Part shown: piece after piece, positions 17,970 through 25,979 of the stretch
Layout: the number at the start of each line of letters is the position of its first letter
Position numbering within the stretch: the stretch's first letter is position 1
Assembly: GCA_037131735.1 (NCBI GenBank)
Contig: JBAXQM010000022.1
Span: 1-45,137 of the forward strand
Direction of reading: 5' to 3'
DNA from: CAIUPE01 sp037131735
GTDB lineage: Bacteria; Pseudomonadota; Alphaproteobacteria; Rhizobiales; Beijerinckiaceae
DNA length: 45,137 bases
The notes under the pieces: generated by a model
What the model saw: only the letters and a program-made list of their open reading frames with translations
The model's database searches: none
Told to the model about the DNA's origin: nothing
Position numbers and translations under genes: made by a program

Positions 17970-19521
17970 GGTGCTCTCCGCTTGTCGGGGTGGCCGCATG
18001 ATGCCCGCCCATTAAAAGACCTAACTCATCGACGGTGACGTCATTCACTTTGCGTGATGCTGAAAGCTTACCGCCATTGATTACCGCGAGGCGATCGCAG
18101 AGGCGAAGCAATTCATCGAGATCTTGTGAGATCACAATTACCGCTGATCCTGAATTGGCGAGATCAATGATGGCTTGATGGATCGCAGCGGCAGAACCGG
18201 CATCAACGCCCCATGTCGGTTGGCAGATCACCAAGACGGATGGGTTTTGTAAAATCTCTCGACCCATGATGAATTTCTGCAGATTGCCGCCCGAAAGAGA
18301 ACCTGCAAGGGCGCGGGGGCCGAGCGCTTTCACAGAGAAGCGCTTGATGATTGTTTGCGCGAAACTTTCCGCACCGGTGCGATCAATCATGCCTTGCGGA
18401 TCAAGGCCCATCCTTGTGCGTGCACTCAAAAACGCATTGTCAGCGAGTGTGAAGTTACCAATCGCAGCATGGCCATTGCGTTCTTCTGGGACCGCACAAA
18501 GCCCGTGCGCGCGCCGCTTTGTGGGGCCAAAACGACCAATCGCATTTTTATCAATGGCGATCACGTCTTCGCGTGTAGAAAGGGTTTCACCCGAAAGCGC
18601 GTCGAGCAATTCATTTTGTCCGTTGCCAGCAACACCGGCGATTCCGAAAATTTCGCCGGCATGCACATCAAATGAAATCGATTGCAGGGCGACGCCAAAA
18701 TCATCAGGCTTGGGAAGAGAGAGATCACGGACTGCGAGACGCACAGGACCAGCGTTCGGCACCGAGCCACGTGCGGGATCCGCAAAGTCGGAGCCGATCA
18801 TCATTTCGCCCATGCTGCGCGGGGTTTCTTTGCGCGGGTCGCATGTCGCGACAACTTTGCCGCCGCGTAAAATCGTTGCGCGATCACAAAGTTCAACGAT
18901 CTCGTGAAGCTTGTGTGAGATGTAGAGAATCGAACAACCTTCAGATGCAAGGCGACGCAATGTGACAAACAGATCTTCAACTTCTTGCGGCGTGAGAACC
19001 GATGTCGGCTCATCCATGATGAGAAGCCGCGGATTCAATAACAGCGCGCGCACGATTTCGATGCGTTGTCTTTCACCGACCGATAGAGTGGCGATGATAC
19101 GGCGCGGATCAAGGCGCAAACCATATTTGTCCATCACGGCGCGAATTTCGCGATCAAGCGCGCTTCGCGATATCGCACTGTCCAGACCTAGCGCGATATT
19201 CTCGACAACATCCATCGCTTCAAAGAGCGAGAAATGTTGGAACACCATGCCGATGCCTTGCTTGCGTGCGGCGCGCGGATTGGAAGCGCGATAGTCCTGG
19301 CCTTCCCACATCATCGAGCCGCTGTCAGGCGCCATGATGCCATAGATCATTTTGACGAGTGTGGATTTACCCGCACCATTTTCACCGAGAAGCGCATGAA
19401 TTTCTCCCGGCTTAACTGAGAGGTGAACGTCGCTATTGGCGATAACGCCGGGAAACGCCTTCGTGATGCCCCGCAATTCAAGCCGAGCGATGCCGTCACG
19501 CGATCTGGCGCCGTTGGTCAA
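17953..19521 (-). CDS. ABC transporter ATP-binding protein, two nucleotide-binding domains (NupO/YufO-like)
   Basis: About 522 residues with two ABC domains, as in sugar and BMP-type importers. The first domain has Walker A GENGAGKST, Q-loop VFQHFSLF, signature LSVGERQRIEI, Walker B LLIMDEPTSVLTP and the switch His (ISHKLHE). The second has a degenerate Walker A (GVAGNGQNELL), signature LSGGNLQKFI and VLVICQPTWGVD in the Walker B place, so only the first site is likely a strong ATPase. No ATG fits; the TTG at 19521, six bases after an AAAGAGG site, gives the normal family length, so I prefer it over the Met at 19605. First gene of the operon. Confidence 0.92.
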   Translation of the reverse strand: MTNGARSRDGIARLELRGITKAFPGVIANSDVHLSVKPGEIHALLGENGAGKSTLVKMIYGIMAPDSGSMMWEGQDYRASNPRAARKQGIGMVFQHFSLFEAMDVVENIALGLDSAISRSALDREIRAVMDKYGLRLDPRRIIATLSVGERQRIEIVRALLLNPRLLIMDEPTSVLTPQEVEDLFVTLRRLASEGCSILYISHKLHEIVELCDRATILRGGKVVATCDPRKETPRSMGEMMIGSDFADPARGSVPNAGPVRLAVRDLSLPKPDDFGVALQSISFDVHAGEIFGIAGVAGNGQNELLDALSGETLSTREDVIAIDKNAIGRFGPTKRRAHGLCAVPEERNGHAAIGNFTLADNAFLSARTRMGLDPQGMIDRTGAESFAQTIIKRFSVKALGPRALAGSLSGGNLQKFIMGREILQNPSVLVICQPTWGVDAGSAAAIHQAIIDLANSGSAVIVISQDLDELLRLCDRLAVINGGKLSASRKVNDVTVDELGLLMGGHHAATPTSGEHHAPRA

Positions 19522-19779
19522 GTCCGGCCTCTTTCCAAAAGTCCTGCGGCGAAACCCGCACCATGAAGCCAAAAACGTATAGGAGCGCGTTTTAGGGTGC
19601 AACACTCTCCCGCTTCCGATTGCCTAAGACGGCATCATTCTATGGGGAAAAATTATGCAAGCGCGGAAATTGGGCACGGGCGGATGGATAGGCCGCCGCT
19701 GCGGCTTGAGGTGAGGGGTGCGGATTGTGTAGACTATTCGTTGAACACTCGCGCAATCACACCCTGAAATGGCCCCGCA

Positions 19780-20283
19780 ATGACCTCTTCTCCCGCTTTA
19801 CGCCCTTATGATCTCGCGCTTTTGCGTCAATCCTTTGATGTCGCCAAGCGCGCCCGCGATGGGGGTGATCATCCCTTTGGGTCGGTTCTCGCCGATGAGA
19901 AAGGGCAGCTTTTGATGGAGCAGGGCAATGGTTACTCAGCCGAGGGCGGCGACCGCACAGCCCATGCCGAGCGGCTGCTCGCCTCCCGCGCGGCAAAGGT
20001 CTATTCGCTCGAAGCGCTCGCCAAAATGACGCTCTACACGTCCGCCGAGCCCTGTGCGATGTGCGCCGGTGCGATTTACTGGGCAGGAATTGGCCGCGTG
20101 GTCTTCGGGCAGACCGAGAAGGGGCTTAAAGAACAAACCGGCGCGCATGAGGAAAATCCGACATTGGATCTGCCATGCCACATCGTGTTTGCGGCGGGGC
20201 AGCGCGAAACCGAGATTGTCGGTCCCTTGCTTGAAAAGGAAGCCGCGCAGCTCCAAGCTGACTATTGGGCAAGCAAAGGCTGA
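19780..20283 (+). CDS. Nucleoside/purine deaminase (CMP/dCMP deaminase fold)
   Basis: A 167-residue zinc-dependent cytidine deaminase-fold enzyme. The zinc site is complete: HAE at 62-64 and PCAMC at 91-95, the general pattern of guanine deaminase and TadA. The surrounding GDHPFGSVLADEKG and GDRTAHAERLLAS resemble bacterial guanine/nucleoside deaminases rather than the tRNA editing enzyme, though TadA-like specificity cannot be excluded. It diverges from the BMP-type nucleoside importer across a 258-base region, which suggests that imported purines or nucleosides are deaminated. It is convergent with rimO, 18 bases apart. Confidence 0.85.
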   Translation: MTSSPALRPYDLALLRQSFDVAKRARDGGDHPFGSVLADEKGQLLMEQGNGYSAEGGDRTAHAERLLASRAAKVYSLEALAKMTLYTSAEPCAMCAGAIYWAGIGRVVFGQTEKGLKEQTGAHEENPTLDLPCHIVFAAGQRETEIVGPLLEKEAAQLQADYWASKG

Positions 20284-20301
20284 ACGAGCTTCGCCTAGAA
20301 A

Positions 20302-21630
20302 TCACACCGCCATGCCGAAGAGATCATAGGCATCAGCGCGCTCAATTTTGACGGTTACGATATCGCCTGCGCGCAATGGCCGACGCGAGCCCACATGCAC
20401 AGCGCCGTCGATCTCCGGCGCATCGCCTTGCGAGCGGCCGCGTGACACCGTCGGGCCCGGCTCATCGATAATCACTTTCAGGCGCTTGCCGACTTTGGTT
20501 TTGAGCCGCGCAGCGCTAATCGCCTGTTGCGTGGCCATGAACCGGTCGTAGCGGGCCTGTTTTACGTCGTCCGGCTCTTGCGGCAGGCCGATATCATTCG
20601 AGGTCGCGCCTTTGACGGGCTCATATTTAAACGCGCCGACTCGGTCGAGCTTGGCTTCTTTCAGCCACTCGAGCAGGAATTCAAAATCCGCCTCCGTCTC
20701 GCCGGGGAAACCGACAATGAAGGTCGAGCGGATGGAGAGATCGGGGCAGATATCCCGCCAGGCTTTGATCCGGTCGAGCGTCTTTTCCTGATTGCCCGGG
20801 CGCTTCATCGCTTTAAGAACCGAGGGCGACGCATGCTGAAACGGGATGTCGAGATAGGGCAGGACGAGCCCCTCGGCCATCAGCGGAATGACCTCATCCA
20901 CATGCGGGTAGGGGTAAACGTAATGGAGCCGCACCCAGGCGCCGAGCGAGCCCAAATCACGCGACAGATCGACGAATTTCGCGCGCGCCATTTTGTCCTT
21001 CCAGGCGCTTTCCGCATATTTGAGATCGACCCCATAGGCCGATGTATCCTGCGATATAACCAGCAATTCCTTGACGCCGGCCGCCACAAGCTTTTCTGCC
21101 TCGCGCAGCACATCACCCGCCGGACGGGAGACCAGATCGCCGCGCAATTTTGGGATAATGCAGAAGGTGCACCGATTGTTGCAACCCTCTGATATCTTTA
21201 AATAAGCGTAATGGCGCGGCGTGAGCCTTATGCCCTGTTCGGGCACCAGATCGATAAAGGGATCATGCGCCGGCGGCACCGCCTCATGGACGGCTTTCAT
21301 GACGCTTTCATAGGCCTGCGGACCCGTGATCGAGGCAACGCCCGGATAGGTTTTGCGGATCTCTTCCGGCTCGGCGCCCATACAGCCGGTGACGATGACT
21401 TTGCCATTCTCGGAAAGCGCCTTGCCGATGGCCTCAAGCGATTCCGCCTTGGCGCTATCGAGAAAGCCGCAAGTGTTGACGATGACGGCATCCGCGCCCT
21501 CATGGCTCTTGGTGAGCTCATAGCCCTCGGCCCTGAGCCGCGTGATGATGCGCTCGCTATCAACGAGCGCCTTCGGGCAGCCGAGCGAGACGAAAGAGAT
21601 GCGGGGGGCAGGTGAAGTCATGGCAGTCAT
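20302..21630 (-). CDS. rimO: Ribosomal protein S12 methylthiotransferase RimO
   Basis: A 442-residue radical-SAM enzyme that adds a methylthio group to Asp88 of ribosomal protein S12. The N-terminal MTTase domain has its three cluster cysteines in SLGCPKALVDSE, NTCGFLDSA and VTGCMGAEP. The radical SAM motif is CNNRCTFCIIPKLRG near residue 150, and a C-terminal TRAM domain ends with RAGDIVTVKIERADAYDLFG. The SLGCPKALVDSE opening separates RimO from MiaB. It is full length. The DNA is distinctly GC-richer than most of the window. The first ATG (21630) or a second at 21621 could start it. Confidence 0.96.
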   Translation of the reverse strand: MTAMTSPAPRISFVSLGCPKALVDSERIITRLRAEGYELTKSHEGADAVIVNTCGFLDSAKAESLEAIGKALSENGKVIVTGCMGAEPEEIRKTYPGVASITGPQAYESVMKAVHEAVPPAHDPFIDLVPEQGIRLTPRHYAYLKISEGCNNRCTFCIIPKLRGDLVSRPAGDVLREAEKLVAAGVKELLVISQDTSAYGVDLKYAESAWKDKMARAKFVDLSRDLGSLGAWVRLHYVYPYPHVDEVIPLMAEGLVLPYLDIPFQHASPSVLKAMKRPGNQEKTLDRIKAWRDICPDLSIRSTFIVGFPGETEADFEFLLEWLKEAKLDRVGAFKYEPVKGATSNDIGLPQEPDDVKQARYDRFMATQQAISAARLKTKVGKRLKVIIDEPGPTVSRGRSQGDAPEIDGAVHVGSRRPLRAGDIVTVKIERADAYDLFGMAV

Positions 21631-21765
21631 TCCGGTTTGGTCGGCGAGGCTTATAGCGTCTTCCGCAAAAATCGCCTATCAGCGGTTTTGACGGCGAAAT
21701 CCAAAAAAGATGTTTCAATTTGGGAAACGGTCCCCGCGTGACCGGTATCGGGAGTGAGCATAGTT

Positions 21766-22668
21766 ATGGACCCCGAGCCCCAAAAGGCCCCAGAAGCGAC
21801 GCCCCCCAAACCGCTCCGCACATTGACCGCGATTCTGATCACCATCCTGAGCGCGGCCTTTTGGGCAGCGTCCGATACATTTGCGAAGGTCATGGGAGAG
21901 GGCCTCCCGGTGATCGAAGTCACATGGATGCGTTTCGCGGTCCATGTGGTCTTTGTGTTTATCTACTACCGTGGTGCGCTTGCGGGTGTCCTCAAGACGA
22001 TGTCGCTGCCGCTTCAGATCATACGGGGCATCTGCTCGGCTCTTTCGGGGTTAAGCTTCATTTATGGGCTTACCTTTGTGCCGATTGCCGAGACAACAGC
22101 CATTGCGTTCATCTCGCCTTTCCTCATCATGGGCATGGCCGCCTTGGTCCTTAAAGACAAAGTGGGGATCCGTCGCTGGATCGCGGCCTTTGTCGGCCTC
22201 TTTGGTGTTTTGTTAATTGTGCAACCGGGCACCGACGCATTCCAATGGGCAGCGTTTTTTCCGGCCTTCGCGGCGCTCTTCGCGAGCACTATGATCATCA
22301 TCACACGGATGTTGTCCGATGACGGGCCCATGCGAACCATGTTTTTCACCGGCATTGTGGGCTTCGTGATTTTAAGTGTGATGACGGCCTTTGTGTGGGT
22401 CACGCCGTCATTTCATGAACTTCTTCTCGCCCTCGGAATGGGGTTGAGCGCGGCCTTTGCCAATCTCACTCAAATCACCGCTTATGGACGCGCAAAACCC
22501 GCGATCCTCGCCCCCTTTACCTATATTCAAATTGTATGGGCCACTTTGTTTGGCATGGCGATTTTTGAAGCCTGGCCGACAGCGATCACTCTTATAGGCT
22601 CTGCGATTATCGCGGGCTCAGGAATCTACTCGGCGCTGAGGGAGCGGGCGGAGAGCAGGGAGGGTTGA
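21766..22668 (+). CDS. DMT-superfamily (EamA) permease
   Basis: About 300 residues and ten predicted membrane helices in two EamA repeats (SAAFWAASDTFAKVMGEGLP, VTWMRFAVH, LIVQPGTDAFQW, then LTQITAYGRAKPAILAPFTY). It is a paralogue of the DMT permease at 4.2-5.1 kb, with the same TPI/ETTAIAFISPFL-type substrate region but different flanks. The substrate is unknown. A GTG at 21754 is in frame, but the ATG at 21766 lies 11 bases after GGGAG and is preferred. It diverges from rimO and is the last core gene before the AT-rich block. Confidence 0.88.
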   Translation: MDPEPQKAPEATPPKPLRTLTAILITILSAAFWAASDTFAKVMGEGLPVIEVTWMRFAVHVVFVFIYYRGALAGVLKTMSLPLQIIRGICSALSGLSFIYGLTFVPIAETTAIAFISPFLIMGMAALVLKDKVGIRRWIAAFVGLFGVLLIVQPGTDAFQWAAFFPAFAALFASTMIIITRMLSDDGPMRTMFFTGIVGFVILSVMTAFVWVTPSFHELLLALGMGLSAAFANLTQITAYGRAKPAILAPFTYIQIVWATLFGMAIFEAWPTAITLIGSAIIAGSGIYSALRERAESREG

Positions 22669-22723
22669 GGGAGGCATCAAGGAACATAAAATATAAGTCA
22701 TTAAAATAAAAATTTTTCAATTT

Positions 22724-23680
22724 TCAATTATTCTTCGATATAATACCGATTTGTTCTAAAGAGCGCCGCTCACTCGCTACTCTTCCATTTTTAATTGTTT
22801 TCATATTCTTAAAAACAGCAAGAACTGGTTTCAGCAAGTATTGGTTATTAAAATTCGAATCCGTTGTATATTTTTCAATCAAGTCATCGGTAAGAGTTCC
22901 GTGAATAGCAGTTTCGGAGTCATCAAAACGCTCAAATTCAAACTCTGCTTTATCGGGAAGAATGCCGAGCAGCTTACCCTCGATGGTTTCTATTTCTTCT
23001 ACAATATCTACGTCAGCCAATCGTTTAGAAAGACGATCTATGTCATCTAATGAAAGCGTAACTTTTTTCTCATCTCCCAAAATTCTAGTACTAGCACCCG
23101 ATTTATAAAGAACTGATGCAAATTTCTTTACTGCTTCAATCAAGCGTGGTGGGTTAGATTGTAGAGCCAACTGAAAATCTCCATCTGATGCATTATTAAG
23201 ACTCCTTAATAATTCAGTCGAACCTTCAACTGCAGCTTTCAGATTTGATGGTAATATTTCCTGCTGTTCGGGCGGAAGTTCCTCAAGTATGAAACCCATA
23301 GAACCGCGCACTAAATCGCGGATGAATAACTGGGATTTATCTGCCCCTCGGAGTGGACCTCTTTTAGATAATTCTCCCGATGCAATTTTTGCCGAAAGCG
23401 CGCTGGAAACAAGCTTCTGATAGCAATCAAGAGCTTTTGTGGTGAAGTCGAGCTTAATATCAATAGAACCAATAACGGGAGAACCCTCGAATATTACTGC
23501 TACGGTCGCATAATTGGACCGGTTACCAATATATGACTGCATCTGCTCGTCTAATTCAGCCAAACGGTTCTGCCACATAAGCAGAGACGTACCCCAAGGA
23601 TTATCAGAAGCCTCGGATATTTGTTTTTCTATAAAACGACGATCTGATTCAAGGGATTCTATGGAAAGGAGAGATGCCAT
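22724..23680 (-). CDS. Hypothetical partner of the DUF6932-like protein
   Basis: A 318-residue protein with no function that I can assign. It starts with a charged, likely coiled-coil segment (about 5-50, including NPWGTSLLMWQNRLAELDEQM). A strand-rich block follows (58-80: TVAVIFEGSPVIGSIDIKLDF), then a helical middle (80-225) with the striking stretch LFIRDLVRGSMGFILEE at 118-134. A beta-rich C-terminal part begins near 228 (EEIETIEGKLLGILPDKAEF) and runs to the end. No signal peptide or membrane helix is seen. Its ATG overlaps the previous stop by one base (TGATG) with GGAGG just upstream, so it is translated with the DUF6932-like gene. As I recall, similar proteins accompany DUF6932 genes elsewhere; this needs a search. 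Confidence 0.8.
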   Translation of the reverse strand: MASLLSIESLESDRRFIEKQISEASDNPWGTSLLMWQNRLAELDEQMQSYIGNRSNYATVAVIFEGSPVIGSIDIKLDFTTKALDCYQKLVSSALSAKIASGELSKRGPLRGADKSQLFIRDLVRGSMGFILEELPPEQQEILPSNLKAAVEGSTELLRSLNNASDGDFQLALQSNPPRLIEAVKKFASVLYKSGASTRILGDEKKVTLSLDDIDRLSKRLADVDIVEEIETIEGKLLGILPDKAEFEFERFDDSETAIHGTLTDDLIEKYTTDSNFNNQYLLKPVLAVFKNMKTIKNGRVASERRSLEQIGIISKNN

Positions 23681-24252
23681 CACTCACCCTCCAGCAACGT
23701 GAGAACGCTTTTATCTAATTGCGGATCGAGCATAATAGCAACAAACCCTTTCCAAGCGAAAGTAGCTTTTTGATGAGAGAATACACTATACCAATAAATA
23801 ATTTGTTTAATTAGATCGAAAGGACTCTGCTCCTCGTAGAGTATCGCATAAGTATCAACTTTAAATCGGATCTTATTCTTATTCCGATCAGCTACCTCGG
23901 AGACAAAAAACGGTCGGCCGTGTGAATCCCACAATGCAATATTACCATAATACTTCTGTGGAATATTTAAAATACTGAAAATATCGATGTCTGAGGGTGG
24001 TCTTTTGGAATGTGATTCAACGTTTTCGACAAAGCTACCATCGATAAACTGCACGCCGTTTACGTATCCATCATTTGCCAATATCTTTCGGTATTCGATA
24101 AGGCCCCTCAATAATTGTCGCCTAATCGGTGACGTTCCCAGTTGTTCAAAAAGGGTCTTCATGTTTGTAAAATAAGGTGAGCGGTCTGCGTTTGTTGCAT
24201 CAGTCCCGAGAAAGGGAGGAATAATCCCTTGCCCGTTAAAAGGCGGTATCAT
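23680..24252 (-). CDS. DUF6932-like putative nucleotidyltransferase-fold protein
   Basis: A 190-residue protein that I recognise, from memory, as like the DUF6932 family. Its start is MIPPFNGQGIIPPFLG, then RSPY at 24-27. The central block FIDGSFVENVE followed by PPSDIDIFSIL places Gly72-Ser73 and Asp88/Asp90 in the order used by Pol-beta-type nucleotidyltransferases (GS...DxD); Asp133 in FKVDTYAIL could be the third metal ligand. YWYSVFSH (153-160) and WKGF (167-170) follow. The frame runs to 24393, but the extra N-terminus is implausible; the Met at 24252 has a G-rich ribosome site and begins the family start. A toxin or defence role is a guess from fold and context. Confidence 0.72.
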   Translation of the reverse strand: MIPPFNGQGIIPPFLGTDATNADRSPYFTNMKTLFEQLGTSPIRRQLLRGLIEYRKILANDGYVNGVQFIDGSFVENVESHSKRPPSDIDIFSILNIPQKYYGNIALWDSHGRPFFVSEVADRNKNKIRFKVDTYAILYEEQSPFDLIKQIIYWYSVFSHQKATFAWKGFVAIMLDPQLDKSVLTLLEGE

Positions 24253-24439
24253 CAACGGCCCCCCATTGAATTTGCTGAGTTTCAATAAGTTTAAAAAGTT
24301 CAGTAAGTTGAGAGACTTCTTTATCGAGAATACTGATACAAACTCCGGTAGGACCAAAAAACGAATAAGAACGCCAACAGCCCAACGCTTCAAAACTAAT
24401 ACAGACCGTTGGATTGAATTTCTTCAATCCAAAACACAC
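24236..24439 (-). CDS. Possible short first gene of the cassette
   Basis: A 67-codon frame from a GTG at 24439, ending 17 bases inside the next gene, which would allow translational coupling. The product has a sensible composition (SFEALGCWRSYSFFGPTG, then a helix SQLTELFKLIETQQIQWG), unlike the hydrophobic translation of the competing frame. There is no clear ribosome site before the GTG, and it starts only 30 bases after the tRNA end, so it could also be the surviving tail of a gene cut by insertion at the tRNA. No family is recognised. Confidence 0.35.
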   Translation of the reverse strand: MCFGLKKFNPTVCISFEALGCWRSYSFFGPTGVCISILDKEVSQLTELFKLIETQQIQWGAVDDTAF

Positions 24440-24469
24440 AGAACAACAATTACAGGAACAAAAAACACA

Positions 24470-24559
24470 TGGCGGATGGGGTGAGATTCGAACTCACGGT
24501 GAGCTTGCACCCACGGCGGTTTTCAAGACCGCTGCCTTAAACCACTCGGCCACCCATCC
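24470..24559 (-). tRNA. tRNA-Ser (anticodon UGA)
   Basis: A 90-base class II tRNA read on the minus strand. The acceptor GGATGGG pairs with CCCATCC, discriminator G, and the CCA end is encoded. The anticodon loop CTTGAAA, closed by GCGGT/ACCGC, gives UGA for UCA codons (and others with modification). A long variable arm (GGGTGCAAGCTCACC region) and T-arm GTGAGTTCGAATCTCAC are present. It reads toward the AT-rich accessory block, and a T-run lies directly after the CCA. Confidence 0.97.
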
Positions 24560-24959
24560 TTAATGTCGCGCTTATAGGCCTAAATCTTCTGGTTCGACAA
24601 CTCTCTCCTCCGCCCCGCGCGCGGTCTTTTTTGCCGAATCATGAGCGGCCTCTGAGACCCGATTTGGGGCCGTCAGGACGAAAAGCCTCGGTTAATTCAT
24701 GTGATTTGAGGTAAATATTACGTTAAATCAGCATCAATATTTATCGCCCAAGCCGCTGATTTAAATCAATAATTAGTCTTTTTATTGTGTCTGTTCTTGC
24801 AAGGCGAGGCGTCGGACAGTATATTCTCCCTAATGTTCGACGCGTATCTACGGTCCATCCCACCAAGGCGTGAGGCGCCTTATTTCGAGTTTCCTTGCAA
24901 GCGTATCGGTGTTGTCCGGTTCCCTTAGCCCGCTCTTGGTGAATTGAAAGAACAAGCTT
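24560..24959. other. 400-base intergenic region between tRNA-Ser and rlpA
   Basis: No convincing gene. It contains the tRNA promoter at its left end. A small hairpin lies at 24865-24881 (AAGGCG, five-base loop, CGCCTT), and two CTTGCAAG palindromes sit about 100 bases apart (near 24795 and 24893). The right part probably carries the rlpA promoter and leader. A 74-codon minus-strand frame at 24741-24965 has implausible composition and is not called. Confidence 0.6.
24571..24600 (-). promoter_or_regulatory. Likely sigma-70 promoter of tRNA-Ser
   Basis: On the minus strand TTGTCG (24600-24595), an 18-base spacer, then TATAAG (24576-24571), ending 11 bases before the mature tRNA 5' end. The fit to consensus and the spacing make this a good candidate for the tRNA promoter. 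Confidence 0.6.
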
Positions 24960-25979
24960 TTGCATTCAAACGATCTCCCCCAGCAGCCGTCCGCTTCTCA
25001 ACACGCTTCAGCGCCTCTTGGTTTGGCGCGCCGTGTCGGGGGCGTTTCGATCCTCGCGGCTCTGGCGCTTGGCCTTGTATCCTGCGGCCCGTCCAAAATG
25101 GCCCAGATCGACCCTAAATATGGCGTGAGCCCCAGCCCCCGCATGGTGGCTGACGGGGAGGATGTGCCTAAAGGTGGCGGTTACGCCAAGGTCGGTAAGC
25201 CTTATGTGATTGCTGGCGAAACCTATGTGCCGTCCGTGCCAAAGTCCTATTCGGCGGTGGGGACAGCCTCGTGGTATGGTGCTGATTTCCATGGCCGGAA
25301 GACCGCCAATGGCGAGTTATTCGATACGGCGTCAATTACCGCCGCGCATCGCACTTTGCCGATGCCGAGCTATATCCGCGTGACCAATGTTACGAATGGC
25401 CGCTCGATCATCGCGCGTGTGAATGATCGCGGACCGTTCCATTCAAAGCGTTTGATCGATGTATCCGAGCCGGTGGCGCAGGCTTTGGCCTTCCGCACCA
25501 TGGGCACTGCCAAGGTGAAGGTCGATTATCTCGGTATTGCGCCGCTTGATGGCAGCGATGACACCAAATTGCTCGCGAGCCTGAGGACAGACGGCAAGCC
25601 CGCCATGTTGATTGGCGATGCCCGCGCGCCGGTTCAGGTCGCATCTGCTGATGGTTCGACAATCGAGACAGAATTGGCGGCAGCTGAACCCGCACTGCCC
25701 GCGCTCGTCGCCTCTTTGGATGCGGAAAGCTTTGTGGACGGGGAAATCCCGTTTCCGGTGCCACGTCCGCAGGCTGTGCGCACGGTTAGCCTGATTTCCG
25801 CAAAGCCCGTCTTGGCTGCGCCTGTGGCGCAAGCGGATGAGGTTGTGCAGACCGCCAGCATGCCGCCCATGCCGGTGCCGCGTCCGGATGGCATGTTCTA
25901 TTTGCCGACGGGTACATTCGCGCCCGCGACCACGGCTTTTAACGGGCTTAAGGCGCAAAAGACCTTCCAGTTGCGCTAG
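24960..25979 (+). CDS. rlpA: RlpA-like septal-ring lytic transglycosylase lipoprotein
   Basis: A 339-residue lipoprotein. The lipobox is LGLVSC near residue 42, so it should be anchored in the outer membrane. The double-psi beta-barrel domain lies at about 95-190 (VGTASWYGADFHGRKTANGE, HRTLPMPSYIRVTN, ARVNDRGPF), including the catalytic Asp of VNDRGPF. RlpA cleaves peptidoglycan strands lacking stem peptides. The C-terminus is a Pro/Ala-rich tail with a PVPRP motif twice, not a recognisable SPOR domain. The start is a TTG: an in-frame stop at 24945 leaves no alternative ATG or GTG. In many rhizobia, as I recall, a D-alanyl-D-alanine carboxypeptidase gene separates rlpA and tmk; none is here. 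Confidence 0.9.
   Translation: MHSNDLPQQPSASQHASAPLGLARRVGGVSILAALALGLVSCGPSKMAQIDPKYGVSPSPRMVADGEDVPKGGGYAKVGKPYVIAGETYVPSVPKSYSAVGTASWYGADFHGRKTANGELFDTASITAAHRTLPMPSYIRVTNVTNGRSIIARVNDRGPFHSKRLIDVSEPVAQALAFRTMGTAKVKVDYLGIAPLDGSDDTKLLASLRTDGKPAMLIGDARAPVQVASADGSTIETELAAAEPALPALVASLDAESFVDGEIPFPVPRPQAVRTVSLISAKPVLAAPVAQADEVVQTASMPPMPVPRPDGMFYLPTGTFAPATTAFNGLKAQKTFQLR

Larger units (their letters stand above)
22669..24470. other. AT-rich accessory block at the 3' end of tRNA-Ser
   Basis: Base composition drops sharply just after the EamA gene and recovers at the tRNA-Ser gene; one 60-base line (22741) has 38 percent GC by count, against 58-77 percent in lines counted within rimO. The block contains only minus-strand genes, all reading away from the tRNA. 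It begins at the base next to the encoded CCA end of the tRNA, the usual integration point of genomic islands. I saw no integrase, no transposase, and no obvious copy of the tRNA 3' end near 22.67 kb, so mobility is inference from composition and position. Confidence 0.6.

Noticed and set aside
18266..18907. A 213-codon plus-strand frame opposite the ABC ATPase
   Set aside because: Antisense shadow of a clear ATPase domain; its Arg/Ser/Pro-rich composition is typical of non-coding frames.
19522..19779. Possible purine riboswitch between the nucleoside importer and the deaminase
   Set aside because: No conserved riboswitch core or convincing three-way junction could be seen on either strand.
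20527..21192. A long plus-strand open frame (221 codons) opposite rimO
   Set aside because: It is the mirror of a GC-rich, well-conserved gene with all RimO motifs; long antisense frames are expected in such DNA and the product resembles nothing.
24253..24393. N-terminal extension of the DUF6932-like protein
   Set aside because: The translation (Leu/Asn/Lys-rich) looks non-coding, and the Met at 24252 begins the family start with a G-rich ribosome site.
24741..24965. A 74-codon minus-strand frame between tRNA-Ser and rlpA
   Set aside because: No ribosome site, unusual basic composition, and it overlaps the rlpA leader; probably chance.
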